Source: Bubalus kerabau (taxonomy: Eukaryota; Chordata; Mammalia; Artiodactyla; Bovidae). Taken from it: a DNA stretch of 64,000 nt. The DNA is taken from positions 22,489,001-22,553,000 of the forward strand of contig NC_073641.1 of NCBI RefSeq assembly GCF_029407905.1, written 5' to 3'. How positions within the stretch are numbered: the first letter of the stretch is position 1; every line of letters begins with the position of its first letter. Positions 55,440 to 64,000 of this stretch are shown one piece after another. The notes under the pieces are model-generated. The model made no database searches and was not told where the DNA came from. It saw nothing but the letters and a program-made list of their open reading frames with translations. A program made the translations under genes and the position numbers.

Positions 55440-56215
55440 TTAATAACTATTTACTTAACAAATAATTATTCTAGGTCCAGGGGATTTCATGTCTCTTCCC
55501 AGAAGAAGAAAAGATGTGGGCTCCCATCCAAGTACTAACCAGGCCTGACCCTGCTTAGCTTCTGAGATCAGACGAGATCAGGCATGTTCAGGGTGGTGTG
55601 GCTATAGACAAGATGTGGGCTCTACTCTAATGGAACTTAATTATTATTTATTGTGGTAAATAAGTAAAAATAATAATTGTAATGGTAAAGTTTATGTTAT
55701 GTATATGTTACACCAAAAAAAAGTGAAAAAAATGACACTTTAGTATCAGGTAAGAATAAATACTGGAAAGAGAAATTAAGCAGCATCAGAGAATAGAGAT
55801 GATATGGGAATGGATTGTGTGCCCTTTTAGACAGAGTGGTCAGAGAAGTCCTCTTGCAGGAGATGATATCTGACCAAATGGCATTAAGTGAGCAAGTGAG
55901 ATTAAGCACATGACTTATGAGCAACTGTACTGAGGGAGGGAGGAAGTCATACTAACATCCAGGAGAAGAGTGTTCCAGGACTGGAGTGCAAAGGGCCTGA
56001 AGTTGGAACGGTCATGGAGTATTTGAGAAATGGAAGGACAAAGTGTGGGGTACAAGGTCGGTGAGAGGAATAATGGTAAGAAATGACCTGTGAGGGGCTG
56101 CCAGGGGCCAGATCCTACAAATCATATGAGGGGAATTTTGAGGCATTTGGGGGTTTTCAGTGTAATGGGAAGCTAATGAATGATTTTGAAGAAGGTACGA
56201 GATTTAATGCACTTT
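55440..56215 (-). mobile_element. L2 LINE 3' region, interrupted by a 5S retropseudogene
   Basis: The plus strand shows the reverse complement of L2: AACAAATAATTATTCTAGGT, ACAGAGTGGTCAGAGAAGTC, AGGAGATGATATCTGACC, AGAAGAGTGTTCCAGGACTG, GCAAAGGGCCTGAAG and GGGCTGCCAGGGGCCAGATC. The 5S-derived insert lies at 55523-55609. Confidence 0.65.
55523..55609 (-). pseudogene. 5S rRNA retropseudogene, 3'-truncated
   Basis: Read on the minus strand from 55609, the sequence begins GTCTATAGCCACACCACCCT and continues through GATCTCGTCTGATCTCAGAA, GCTAAGCAGGGTCAGGCCTG and GTTAGTACTTGGATGGG. This corresponds to about nucleotides 1-87 of the 121-base 5S rRNA. There are roughly ten changes from the canonical sequence, several of them C-to-T or G-to-A at former CpG sites. 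The last 30 or so nucleotides are missing, including part of the internal promoter's C block. A perfect 12-base direct repeat AAGATGTGGGCT at 55511-55522 and 55610-55621 shows that it arrived by retrotransposition. Not expected to be functional. Confidence 0.93.
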
Positions 56216-56477
56216 TAAAAAATTAAAATTTTACTTGGAAATAATTATAGATTCGCACGCACCTGTAAGAAACAATATAAATAGATCCGCTATACTCTTT
56301 ACTCAGTATTCCTCAATGATAACATCTTACAAAAACCATAGGACAGCATCACAACCAAGATGCTGACATTGGTACAGTCAAGCCCAGAACATTTCCAGCA
56401 CCACAAGGATGCCTCCTATTGCCCTTTTTTAGTCACGTCCACTTCCCACACCTTCCCATGTCCCTGCCTCTAGTGTT

Positions 56478-56564
56478 ATTGGTCGCTCTGTTGTGTCCAA
56501 CTCTTTACAACATATGGACTTCAGCCCGCCAGGGTCCTCTGTCCATGGAATTCTCCAGACAAGA
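56478..56564 (-). mobile_element. Bov-tA SINE, 5'-truncated fragment
   Basis: Reverse orientation, GGTCGCTCTGTTGTGTCCAA to ATTCTCCAGACAAGAAG. Only the 3' portion of the SINE is present. Confidence 0.9.
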
Positions 56565-56751
56565 AGCAACCATTAATCTGTACTCCATTTCTATAATTTT
56601 GTCATTTCAAGAAAGTTGAATAAATGGAATCACACAGTATATGACCTTTGGGGATTGACTTTTTCACTTAGCATAAATCCTTGGAGATTCATCCACATTA
56701 GTGTGTGTATCAATACTTCATTCCTTTTTATTGCTGAGTAGTGTCCTTGGT

Positions 56752-57030
56752 TGGAGAAGGCAATGGCACCCCACTCCAGTACCCTTGCCTGGAAAATCCC
56801 GTGGATGGAGGAGTCTGGTGGGCTGCAGGCCATGGGGTCGCTAAGGGTCGGACACGACTGAGCGACGTCACTTTCAATTTTCACTTTCATGCATTGGAGA
56901 AGGAAATGGCAACCCACTCCAGTGTTCTTGCCTGGAGAATCCCAGGGACGGGGGAGCCTGGTGGGCTGCCTTCTCTGGGGTCGCACAGAGTTGGACATGA
57001 CTGAAGCGACTTAACAGCAGCAGCAGCAGC
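56752..57030 (+). mobile_element. Bov-A2 SINE, full dimer
   Basis: Forward orientation from TGGAGAAGGCAATGGCACCC to CGACTTAACAGCAGCAGCAG. A 9-base duplication GTCCTTGGT lies at 56743-56751 and 57031-57039. The frames of 122 and 87 codons here are SINE translations. Confidence 0.96.
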
Positions 57031-57625
57031 GTCCTTGGTAAGAATGAACCACAATTTGTTTAGCCATTACCTGTTAGAATAACGCTGTTTTGAACATGTA
57101 TGTATAGTTTCCTGTGTGAATATAAGTTTTTGCTTCTTTGAGATAAATGCTCAGGAATTCTATTACTGGGCCATATGTTTAGTTTTATAAAAGACTGCCA
57201 AACTGTTTTCCAGAAGAGTTGTACCATTCACATCCCACCATCATGACATGAAAGGTTCAGTTGCTCAGCAACCTTGCCAGCACCTGGCATTGTCAGCTTC
57301 TTTGCATTATGTTTATTTATTATTTTTTACTTTAGCTTTCTAATAATAATTCTAATATGTCATGGTACGGCATTGTGGTTTCAGTTTGAACTGCCTTAAT
57401 AATTAATGATACTAAGTATTTTTCATATTCCTATTAGCTATTTAAACATATTCTTGATGAAATATCTGTTCAGATCTTTTGCCCAAGCAACATTTACTTT
57501 TAGTTTATAATTATATCTGGGTTAATCCTTCCCTTTCTATTTCACCTAGGTAAATTGAGTTACATTTTAATATTTTAAACTTAAGTTCTTAGGAGAAAGG
57601 TGACTAATTTCTTTGAAAAATTAAG

Positions 57626-57827
57626 TGTTAGTTGCTGAGTCATGTCCAACTCTTTGAGACCCCATGGACTGTAGCCTGCCAGGTTCCTCTGTCCATGGAA
57701 TTCTCCAGGCAAGAATACTGGAGTAGGTTGCCATTTTCTTCTCCAGGGGATCTTCCCAACTCAAGGACTAAACTCAGGTCTCCCATATTGCAGGCAGATT
57801 CTTCTGTCTGAGCCACCAGGGAAACCC
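57626..57827 (-). mobile_element. Bov-tA SINE, full-length
   Basis: Reverse orientation from TGTTAGTTGCTGAGTCATGT to TCTGAGCCACCAGGGAAACC. AAAATTAA is present on both sides (about 57617 and 57828), a probable target-site duplication. Confidence 0.95.
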
Positions 57828-58298
57828 AAAATTAATTTTCCAAAAAATAAGAATGGGATTTTATTCAAACTTCTTAGTTTTGTGAAATGTGTTTATAAGA
57901 CAGAGTATCTGTGCCAAGGGTAAGCCTACTAATATTATTCTTTTGATTGGAACCAATATTAATTTTGTAACCCATATTTCCTATTGAAGTCAAGCTAGGC
58001 ATTAGTCAACAATGCCTCATTTTACATAAAAAATGTCTGCAGATATAAGGATAAATGAAAGCAATCATCTAAATATCTTAATTCCCCCAAATGTGTTTCA
58101 TTTTAACTTGAAGAAAAATAATTAAGTAAAAGAATGCATGCTTCAGACATACTTTTGGTAAGTATCATTAAATACAGTGAAACACTCTAGTTGTTAACTA
58201 GAAAAATGCAGAAGTGCTATTTGAAGTAATAAAGAAACATAAACAGCTGTTTCTTTAAGAGCCAGTGATTATACTCTTATATTCTCTTTCCCATCCTC
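57828..58298. other. Unassigned AT-rich sequence
   Basis: No gene or repeat recognised. Confidence 0.35.
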
Positions 58299-58305
58299 CC
58301 TTCTG

Positions 58306-58483
58306 TGAAAAGTGAAAGTCGCTTAGTCGTGTCTTTGCAACTCCATGGACTATTCAGCCCATGGAATTCTCTAGGCCAGAATACTGGAATGGGTAGCCTT
58401 TCCCTTCTCCAGGGGATCTTTCCAACCCAGGCATCGAACCCAGGTCTCCCGCATTGCAGGAGGATTCCTTACCAGTTGAGCCA
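58306..58483 (-). mobile_element. Bov-tA SINE with small deletions
   Basis: Reverse orientation from TGAAAAGTGAAAGTCGCTTA to CCTTACCAGTTGAGCC. It is the shortened-3' subtype (CCATGGACTATTCAGCCCAT). A 7-base CCTTCTG at 58299-58305 and 58484-58490 is the likely duplication. Confidence 0.93.
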
Positions 58484-58572
58484 CCTTCTGCAGACACATA
58501 AAATTCTTTCTTTGTGGCAGTGCCTCCTTGAGGAAAGAGTGTGCTACACTGATAGGCTCATTCTCCCCTCCC

Positions 58573-59050
58573 AGCCATTAAAAAGAACACATTTGAGTCA
58601 GTTCTAATGAGGCGGATGAAACTGGAGCCTATTATACAGAGTGAAGTAAGCCAGAAAGAAAAACACCAATACAGTATACTAACGTATATATATGGAATTT
58701 AGAAAGATGGTAACAATAACCCTGTGTACGAGACAGCAAAAGAGACACTGATGTATAGAACAGTCTTATGGACTCTGTGGGAGAGGGAGAGGGTGGGAAG
58801 ATTTGGGAGAATGGCATTGAAACATGTGTAATATCATGTATGAAATGAGTTGCCAGCCCAGGTTCGATGCACATACTGGATGCTTGGGGCTGGTGCACTG
58901 GGACGACCTAGAGGGATGGTGTGGGGAGGGAGGAGGGAGGAGGGTTCAGGATGGGGAGCACATGTATACCTGTGGCAGATTCGTTTTGATGTTTGGCAAA
59001 ACTAATACAGTGTTTGAGGTTTAAAAATTAAATAAAATTAAAAAAAAAAT
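58573..59050 (+). mobile_element. Ruminant L1 3' end including the ORF2 C-terminus
   Basis: It starts in the C-terminal coding part of L1 ORF2 (AATGAGGCGGATGAAACTGG, GAGTGAAGTAAGCCAGAAAG), passes through the 3' UTR (GGGAGGGAGGAGGGAGGAGG) and ends in TTTAAAAATTAAATAAAATT with an A-rich tail. It is the longest of the young L1 fragments here and shares its 3' UTR with the copies at 41262 and 42140. Confidence 0.93.
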
Positions 59051-59064
59051 AAAGTCAATTTTAT

Positions 59065-59520
59065 TAGGTTAGAATTTACATACAGTAAAATACACCCTTT
59101 TTGAGTAGAGTTCATTAATTTTTTTTTTTTTGGCCATGTTTAATTTCCAGACCAGGGATCAAACCCACACCCCCTGAACCACTGGACCACCAGAGAAGTC
59201 CCTAGTTCAACAAGTTTTGACAAACATATTATTGTTTAACTATGGCCATGGTCAAGAAATAGAGCATCTTCAAAAGGGAGGACAGAAGGAAGAAACAGAG
59301 GTTCTTCATCATCCCAAGAAAATTACCTAACACCACTTTGAAGCCTGGCACTCTCACCTCTCACCCAGGCAAACCCTCATCTGATTTCTATCACTGTAGC
59401 TTAGTATTCATCTGTTCTGGGATTTCATACAAATGGATCTATACAGTATGTTTCCTTTTGTATTTGGCTTTGTCCCCTCTGCACAATGTTTTTGAGATTC
59501 ATCTAGTTTATTGGATTTGA
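59065..59520 (-). mobile_element. Ancient L1M fragment, split by a CHR SINE
   Basis: Reverse complement of an old L1 3' region: AGAATTTACATACAGTAAAA and TACACCCTTTTTGAGTAGAG left of the SINE; TTCAACAAGTTTTGACAAAC, AGAAATAGAGCATCTTC, TACAAATGGATCTATACAGT and GAGATTCATCTAGTTTA right of it. Confidence 0.7.
59117..59202 (-). mobile_element. CHR-type cetartiodactyl SINE, short
   Basis: After a T run the sequence reads GGCCATGTTTAATTTCCAGA, CCAGGGATCAAACCCACACC and ACTGGACCACCAGAGAAGTC, the reverse complement of the tRNA-derived CHR SINE shared by ruminants, hippos and whales. The tRNA-like B box is recognisable. It is older than the Bov-tA copies. Confidence 0.75.
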
Positions 59521-59544
59521 ATCCCAACTTTTTTTAATGAGGTA

Positions 59545-59680
59545 TATGACAACTGGACCAATTACTTAACTTCTGCTTTCTCAGCTGAGAAATGGTCTTA
59601 TTCATACCTTTCTGAGGGGTTTGTTATGAGAATTACAATCAAGGTGTCTGGCTTGGTGCTCTATAATCAGTATGGATATA
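59545..59680 (+). mobile_element. MIR SINE
   Basis: ACCAATTACTTAACTTCTGC, TTTCTCAGCTGAGAAATGGT, GGTTTGTTATGAGAATTACA and GGTGTCTGGCTTGGTGCTC follow the MIR order. Confidence 0.7.

Positions 59681-59683
<3 letters not shown>

Positions 59684-59718
<35 letters not shown>
59684..59718. repeat. (TA)n microsatellite, about 17 units
   Basis: An uninterrupted TA run of about 35 bases directly behind the MIR 3' end. Likely polymorphic. Confidence 0.95.
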
Positions 59719-59720
<2 letters not shown>

Positions 59721-60595
59721 CTGTATATTTTTCCTTCACTCCCCCAACCAAAGGAAGAAAAGGATAATTCTGAAGCTGCCACAGGTCTAATTCAAGTTCA
59801 ACACATTCTGTGAGCAGAATCAGCACAAGAGAACTCTGCAATCATTGACTTTATTACTGAATAAAGACACTCTCCTAAATTTCTTGCTCCTTCCCTGTCT
59901 CCTTTGGCCTTGGGCAAATTGGCAGCAGACTGCACTGGCTTCCCTGCCCTAGGTTTTATTCTGCCTCATCCAGACTCAAATGACTTCCAAGAAAAGGGCA
60001 AAATGTCCTTTTCCCTCCCCACCCAGAAAAAGAGAATGAGAGTGCAGGACCCAAGGACTCCAGAGGCCTTCTTATAAAGTGCCAATGTACAAGACTAAAC
60101 ATTAGAGGCCTTCCCTGCTCCTAACAAAGATTTCCTCACCCGATGCAATTTCATCAAATAGGGGCTTTGGACCTGGGCGAGGAAGAGTGGCAGAGATTCA
60201 GTATTTCCTCCTTGATGGCTCTTTCCCACCAAATCTCTTCCTGCTCACACTAGAAAAGGACTGATATTGTGGTTTCTTGTTGCTTTTACCACTGTTATCC
60301 CATTTTCTTCTTTTACTCTTTTGTCCATCTCTTCCTCTGTGGTGAATCCATGCTATTATGGTATGACTATCCATTCAGAGGAAGCTGAGGTCACAAGAGG
60401 TATGACACAAGGCCCATAGTTTTGGCAATTAGCAGCTTAAAAGAGTAGAGTTAATGGATTTAACTAACCTTCCTTTAACCTTCTAAAAGACTTCTCTTTG
60501 TCACCGCCCCGGCTGTTCAAACTTTGCCACCCACTGGGTACAATCAGGTCACCAACTGAAAGACAGCTCTCACATGCTTGATTAAACTTAGATCT
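59719..60595. other. Unassigned sequence
   Basis: About 880 bases with no recognised gene or repeat and slightly higher GC than average. Confidence 0.4.
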
Positions 60596-60608
60596 GTCTC
60601 TATACACT

Positions 60609-60887
60609 GCTGCTGCTGCTGCTGCTAAGTCGCTTCAGTCGTGTCCGACTCTGTGTGACCCCAGAGACAGCAGCCCACCAGGCTTCCCCGTCCCTGGGAT
60701 TCTCCAGGCAAGAACACTGAAGTGGGTTGCCATTTCCTTCTCCAATGCATGAAAGTGAAAAGTGAAAGCGAAGTCTCTCAGTCGTGCCTGAGTCTTAGCG
60801 ACCCCATGGACTGCAGCCCACCAGGCTCCTCTGTCCATGGGATTTTCCAGGCAAGAGTACTGGAGTGGGGTGCCATTGCCTTCTCCG
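60609..60887 (-). mobile_element. Bov-A2 SINE, full dimer, perfect duplication
   Basis: Reverse orientation with a (GCT)n tail at the left and GTGCCATTGCCTTCTCC at the right. A perfect 13-base duplication GTCTCTATACACT lies at 60596-60608 and 60888-60900. Confidence 0.97.
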
Positions 60888-60900
60888 GTCTCTATACACT

Positions 60901-61320
60901 ACTTTATATTAAACAGAGAAACAACAAAGACCTACCGTATAACATAATATCTTGCAATAACCTATAATAGAAAATAATCTGAAAAAGAAAAAAATTATAT
61001 ATATATATTCACTCAACATTTGTTGAGAGCTTACTATGAGACATAGTATATATACATATATGGGACAGTCAAACCTCACTCAACACTTGACATTAAGTTT
61101 AACCTCCTCCGAGGGAAATAAGTTTTTAAAATCTTCTGAATCATCACTTTTCACAAATCTTTTTATAGGAACCATAGCCTAAGAGGTTTCACTGGGTACA
61201 TTTACAGTTGGAAAATATCTATTATTTTTTCACTGCTCAGATGGGGTTTTTGGAATATAACTCCTTCTTGTAAACATATTAAGATACTTGAAATTTTAAG
61301 ACTTTTCTTCTCTTGGCCAA
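60901..61320. other. Unassigned AT-rich sequence
   Basis: No gene or repeat recognised. A short TA run lies near 61006-61017. Confidence 0.35.
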
Positions 61321-62260
61321 ACAGTTAGAACCAGACCTAGAGCAACAGACTGGTTCGAAATTGGGAAATGAGTACGTCAAGGCTGTATATTGTCAACCTG
61401 CTTATTTAATTTATAGGCAGAGTATATCATGCGAGATGCCAGGTTGAAGCACAAGCTGGAATCAACATTGCTGGGAGAAATATCAATAACCTCAGACAGG
61501 CAGATGACACCACCCTTATGGTAGAAAGTAAAGAGGAATTAAAGAGCCTCTTGATGAAGGTGAAAGAGGAATGAAAAAGCCAGTTTAAACTCAACATTCA
61601 AAAAACTAAGATCATGGCATCCGGTCCCATCACTTCATGGCAAACAGATGGGGAAACAATGGAAACAGTGAGAGACTTTATTTTCTTGGGCTCCAAAATC
61701 ACTGCAGATGGTGACTGCAGCCATGAAATTAAAAGATGCTTGTTCCTTGGAAGAAAAGATATGACAAACCTAGACAGCACATTAAAAAGCAGAGATATTA
61801 CTTTGCTGACAAAAGTTCATATAGTCAAGGCTATGGTTTTTTCAGTAGTCATGTATGGATGTGAGAGTTGGACCATAAAGAAGGCTGAGTGCCAAAGAAT
61901 TGATGCTTTTGAACTATGGTGTTGGAGAAGACTTGAGAGCCCCTTGGACAGCAAGGAGATCAAACCAGTCAATCCTAAAGGAAATCAACCTTGAATATTC
62001 ATTGGAAGACTGATGCTGAAGCTGAAGCTCTAATATTTTGGTCACCTGATGCAAAGAGCCAACTCATTGGAAAAGACCCTGATTCTGGGAAAGATTGAAG
62101 GCAGGAGGAGAGGATGACAGAGGATGAGATGGTTGGATGGCATCACGGACTCGATGGACATGAGTTGGAGCAAACTCCGGGAGATGGTGAAGGACAGGGA
62201 AGCCTGGCATGCTGCAGTCCATGGGGTTGCAAAGAGTCAGACATGACTGAACAACAACAA
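61321..62260 (+). mobile_element. BovB LINE 3' fragment, 940 bases
   Basis: Includes the end of the reverse transcriptase (the second aspartate block is reduced to QADDT-type coding near 61500), the C-terminal frame 61614-61994 (126 codons: MASGPITSWQTDGE, ITADGDCSHEIKRC, CESWTIKKAECQRIDAFELW), the 3' UTR and an ACAACAACAAA tail. A stop near 61572 and small deletions break the frame. Confidence 0.95.
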
Positions 62261-62261
62261 A

Positions 62262-62347
62262 ATGTATGTATATGTGTGTAAGTATAACTGAATTACTCTC
62301 CCATAAACTGACAATATCATAAATCAACTATACCTCAATAAAAAAAG
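62262..62347 (+). mobile_element. L1-type 3' terminus beside a BovB tail
   Basis: CCCATAAACTGACAATATCA, TAAATCAACTATACCTCAAT and AAAAAAAG have the form of an L1 3' end and tail. It follows the BovB tail with almost no spacer. Confidence 0.6.
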
Positions 62348-62946
62348 TATACTAAATATATCCAAATGAAACTTCTTTAATAAAACTTAAATCTGTCTCA
62401 TCTAGGGCTTCTCCAGTTGCAGCCCTATTTGCTCAGATGGTTCTCTAAAACTTGAATTATTGCAGTGGCTTAGACAAGCAAACAATGGTAAATATTAAAA
62501 ATAAAAAAATACACAAAGATAGTTTTAAGCAGCCGTATTTGGCTCAAACAAATTAACAATTTCTTGGAGTTGTTGCAAACTGTTTTTGCTCTGGACGGAA
62601 AGTTTACATGCTTAATCAACATGGGCATGTGTATTAGAAATAACATGACAAGGAAAAAAAAAGGTGGACATAGGACTCCAAATGATATTCACATGCATTC
62701 ATTTACAGTCATTTAATTTGCTTATTTCTCTGAATATAATGATATTTGCTGCAGGTAGCAAAATTCTAATGAAAAACCCACGAGACATGACTATCTTTTA
62801 AAGTATGTTTTAGCTTCTATTCTTTCATATGATAACAAATATCCTATTTCTTATTTCAAGAGAGAAATAAAATACTCACAATTAAGACTTTAATGGGACC
62901 TTGAAATAAAAGATGAATTTTAGGGGGGCATGAGCATTATCATATT
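62348..62946. other. Unassigned AT-rich sequence
   Basis: No gene or repeat recognised in about 600 bases. Confidence 0.35.
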
Positions 62947-62957
62947 TTAATGTTGCT

Positions 62958-63228
62958 GCTGCTTCTGCTAAGTCGCTTCAGTCGTGTCCGACTCTGTGTG
63001 ACCCCAGAGACAGCAGCCCACCAGGCTCCCCGTCCCTGGGATTCTCCAGGCAAGAACACTGGAGTGGGTTGCCATTTCCTTCTCCAATGCATGAAAGTGA
63101 AAAGTGAAAGTGAAGTCGCTCAGTCGTGTCCGACTCCTAGCGACCCCATGGACTGCAGCCCACCAGGCTCCTCCGTCCATGGGATTTTCCAGGCAAGAGT
63201 ACTGGAGTGGGGTGCCATTGCCTTCTCC
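62958..63228 (-). mobile_element. Bov-A2 SINE, full dimer
   Basis: Reverse orientation. The tail (GCTGCTTCTGCTAAGTCGC) follows the left target copy and the 5' end is GTGCCATTGCCTTCTCC. The 11-base duplication TTAATGTTGCT lies at 62947-62957 and 63229-63239. The 162-codon frame at 62950-63438 is SINE translation running into the flank. Confidence 0.96.
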
Positions 63229-63239
63229 TTAATGTTGCT

Positions 63240-63286
63240 GCTGCTGCTGCTGCTGCTGCGTCACTTCAGTCGTGTCCGACTCTGTG
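63240..63286 (-). mobile_element. Bov-A2 SINE, severely 5'-truncated, in the same target
   Basis: Only the (GCT)n tail and about 28 bases (GCGTCACTTCAGTCGTGTCC, then GACTCTGTG) are present. TAATGTTGCT occurs on its left (63230-63239) and right (63287-63296), so this is either a second insertion into the duplicated target of the preceding Bov-A2 or a by-product of the first. Confidence 0.85.
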
Positions 63287-63296
63287 TAATGTTGCT

Positions 63297-63666
63297 AGTG
63301 CACGGTAATCAAGTTTCTCTGAGTACCTCTCTGCATCAGAGGCTGTTGGTATTCCACTACACTCCCCAACTCCAAGCATCCATTCTAGACGATTCCATCC
63401 TATCAGTGGAATGTGAGGGAAGTGAGCCCTATACATGACAGGTAAGAGTGTATGGCCTTCCAGCCAGCTCTGTAACCACCATCACTGTCAGCTCGCAATC
63501 TACACCGTCAACCTGCTCCCCGACCTGAAATATACTTTCCTTGTCCTGTCTTTGGGTTTGTATCTTCTGTAATTTTATATTTTTTTCCCACATTTTTATA
63601 GCATACTCTATGTTTTAAGTGTAAAGTAATAAAAATTAAATATTTTCTATTTTCAAAAAAAAAAAA
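63297..63666 (+). pseudogene. Possible 3' end of a processed transcript (tentative)
   Basis: Unassigned sequence ends in AATAAA at 63628-63633, 21 bases of spacer and an A run of about 12 at 63655-63666. That spacing is normal for a real mRNA 3' end. The segment could be the 3' UTR part of a processed pseudogene or retrocopy. I find no open frame with a known domain and no clear target-site duplication, and an old LINE tail is an alternative. Confidence 0.3.
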
Positions 63667-63690
63667 GGTATATGCCTTCTCTTCTTTCCT

Positions 63691-64000
63691 TGTTGTTCAG
63701 TCACTCAGTTGTGTCCAAATCTCTGCAACCCCATGGACTACAGCACATCAAGCTTCCTGTCCTTCACCACCTCCCCAAGTTTGCTCAAATTCATGTCCAT
63801 TGTGTCGATGATGTCATCCAACCATCTCTTGCTCTGTTTCCCCTTTCTTCTCCTGCCTTCAATCTTTCCCAGCATCAGGGTCTTTTTCAATGAGTTGGTT
63901 CTTCACATCAGGTGGCCAAAGTATTGGATTGTCAGCTTCAGCATCAGTCCTTCCAATGAATATTTAGGATTGATTTCCTTTAGGATTGACTGGTTTGATC
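63691..64000 (-). mobile_element. BovB LINE 3' fragment, continues past the window edge
   Basis: Reverse orientation: TGTTGTTCAGTCACTCAGTT (the reversed tail), GTGTCGATGATGTCATCCAA, TCTTTCCCAGCATCAGGGTC and, at the edge, GATTGATTTCCTTTAGGATT. The coding part, if present, lies beyond 64000. Confidence 0.95.

Larger units (their letters stand above)
56216..57500 (-). mobile_element. Ancient L1M, interrupted by Bov-tA and Bov-A2
   Basis: The plus strand reads the reverse complement of an old L1: GATTGACTTTTTCACTTAGC, GGAGATTCATCCACATTAGT, TGAACCACAATTTGTTTAGC, ATAAATGCTCAGGAATTC, CCAAACTGTTTTCCAGAAGA and TTTTGCCCAAGCAACATTT. It is the largest L1 remnant of the window, about 900 bases without the inserts. 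Confidence 0.78.

Noticed and set aside
55523..55609. Functional 5S rRNA gene
   Set aside because: It lacks about 30 bases at the 3' end, has about ten substitutions and no 3' T-run terminator, and is flanked by a target-site duplication.
61614..61994. 126-codon frame as a small protein gene
   Set aside because: It is the C-terminal part of BovB ORF2 and is continuous with BovB sequence on both sides.
62950..63438. 162-codon leucine-rich frame resembling a signal peptide
   Set aside because: The leucine run is the translated (CTG)n tail of an antisense Bov-A2, and the rest is SINE sequence.
1..64000. CRISPR array, operon, prophage or other prokaryotic system
   Set aside because: No regularly spaced repeats, no compact genes and no ribosome binding sites. 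All the repeat content is mammalian.

Overview
This is a 64 kb piece of nuclear DNA from a ruminant, almost certainly a bovid. The evidence is the dense population of BovB (RTE-clade) LINEs, Bov-tA and Bov-A2 SINEs and ruminant-type L1 3' ends, together with one CHR-type cetartiodactyl SINE. The species cannot be told from these families alone. Base composition is AT-rich, and I recognise no functional protein-coding gene, exon, tRNA or other functional RNA gene. Nearly all longer open reading frames are translations of SINE or LINE sequence. The window reads as an intergenic region or the inside of a large intron.

Layout. 1-9 kb is mostly unassigned AT-rich sequence with an MLT1 LTR (4.4 kb), a short L1 tail beside a TG/TA microsatellite (6.4 kb), a locally CpG-rich patch (6.6-7.1 kb) and an MIR split by an old L1 (7.9-8.5 kb). 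9-20 kb holds old L1M, L2 and MIR remnants, an MIR split by a younger L1 (12.5-13.2 kb), a weak coding-like relic (15.5-15.8 kb) and two Bov-tA. 20-32 kb holds a MER5A, many Bov-tA, the first BovB fragment and a SINE-dense cluster at 28.6-31.7 kb. 32-48 kb has BovB fragments in both orientations, two further MLT1-like LTR remnants, a possible unclassified LTR, and a pair of oppositely oriented L1 3' ends; the second of these carries an apparent 3' transduction. 49-53 kb is one near full-length BovB interrupted by two Bov-A2 elements. 53-64 kb holds a MER5A, nested SINEs, a retroposed 5S rRNA pseudogene inside an L2, L1M fragments with nested SINEs, two more BovB fragments and a polyadenylated-looking segment near the right edge.

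What ties the window together is retrotransposition. Target-site duplications can be read directly for many inserts, so the order of nested insertions can be worked out: MIR/L2/L1M/MLT1 first, then MER5A and CHR, then BovB and ruminant L1, then Bov-tA and Bov-A2. The BovB reading frames carry a frameshift, stop codons, an internal duplication and changes at catalytic positions, so I infer that no copy here is active.

I looked for an undescribed biological system and did not find one. The most useful observations are the L1 3' transduction, the 5S retropseudogene, two places where a target sequence is present three times, and two unrecognised segments (15.5 kb and 63.3 kb) that deserve a database search. 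Family names for repeats come from recalled consensus patterns, not from a search, and ends without a stated duplication are approximate to about 10-30 bases.
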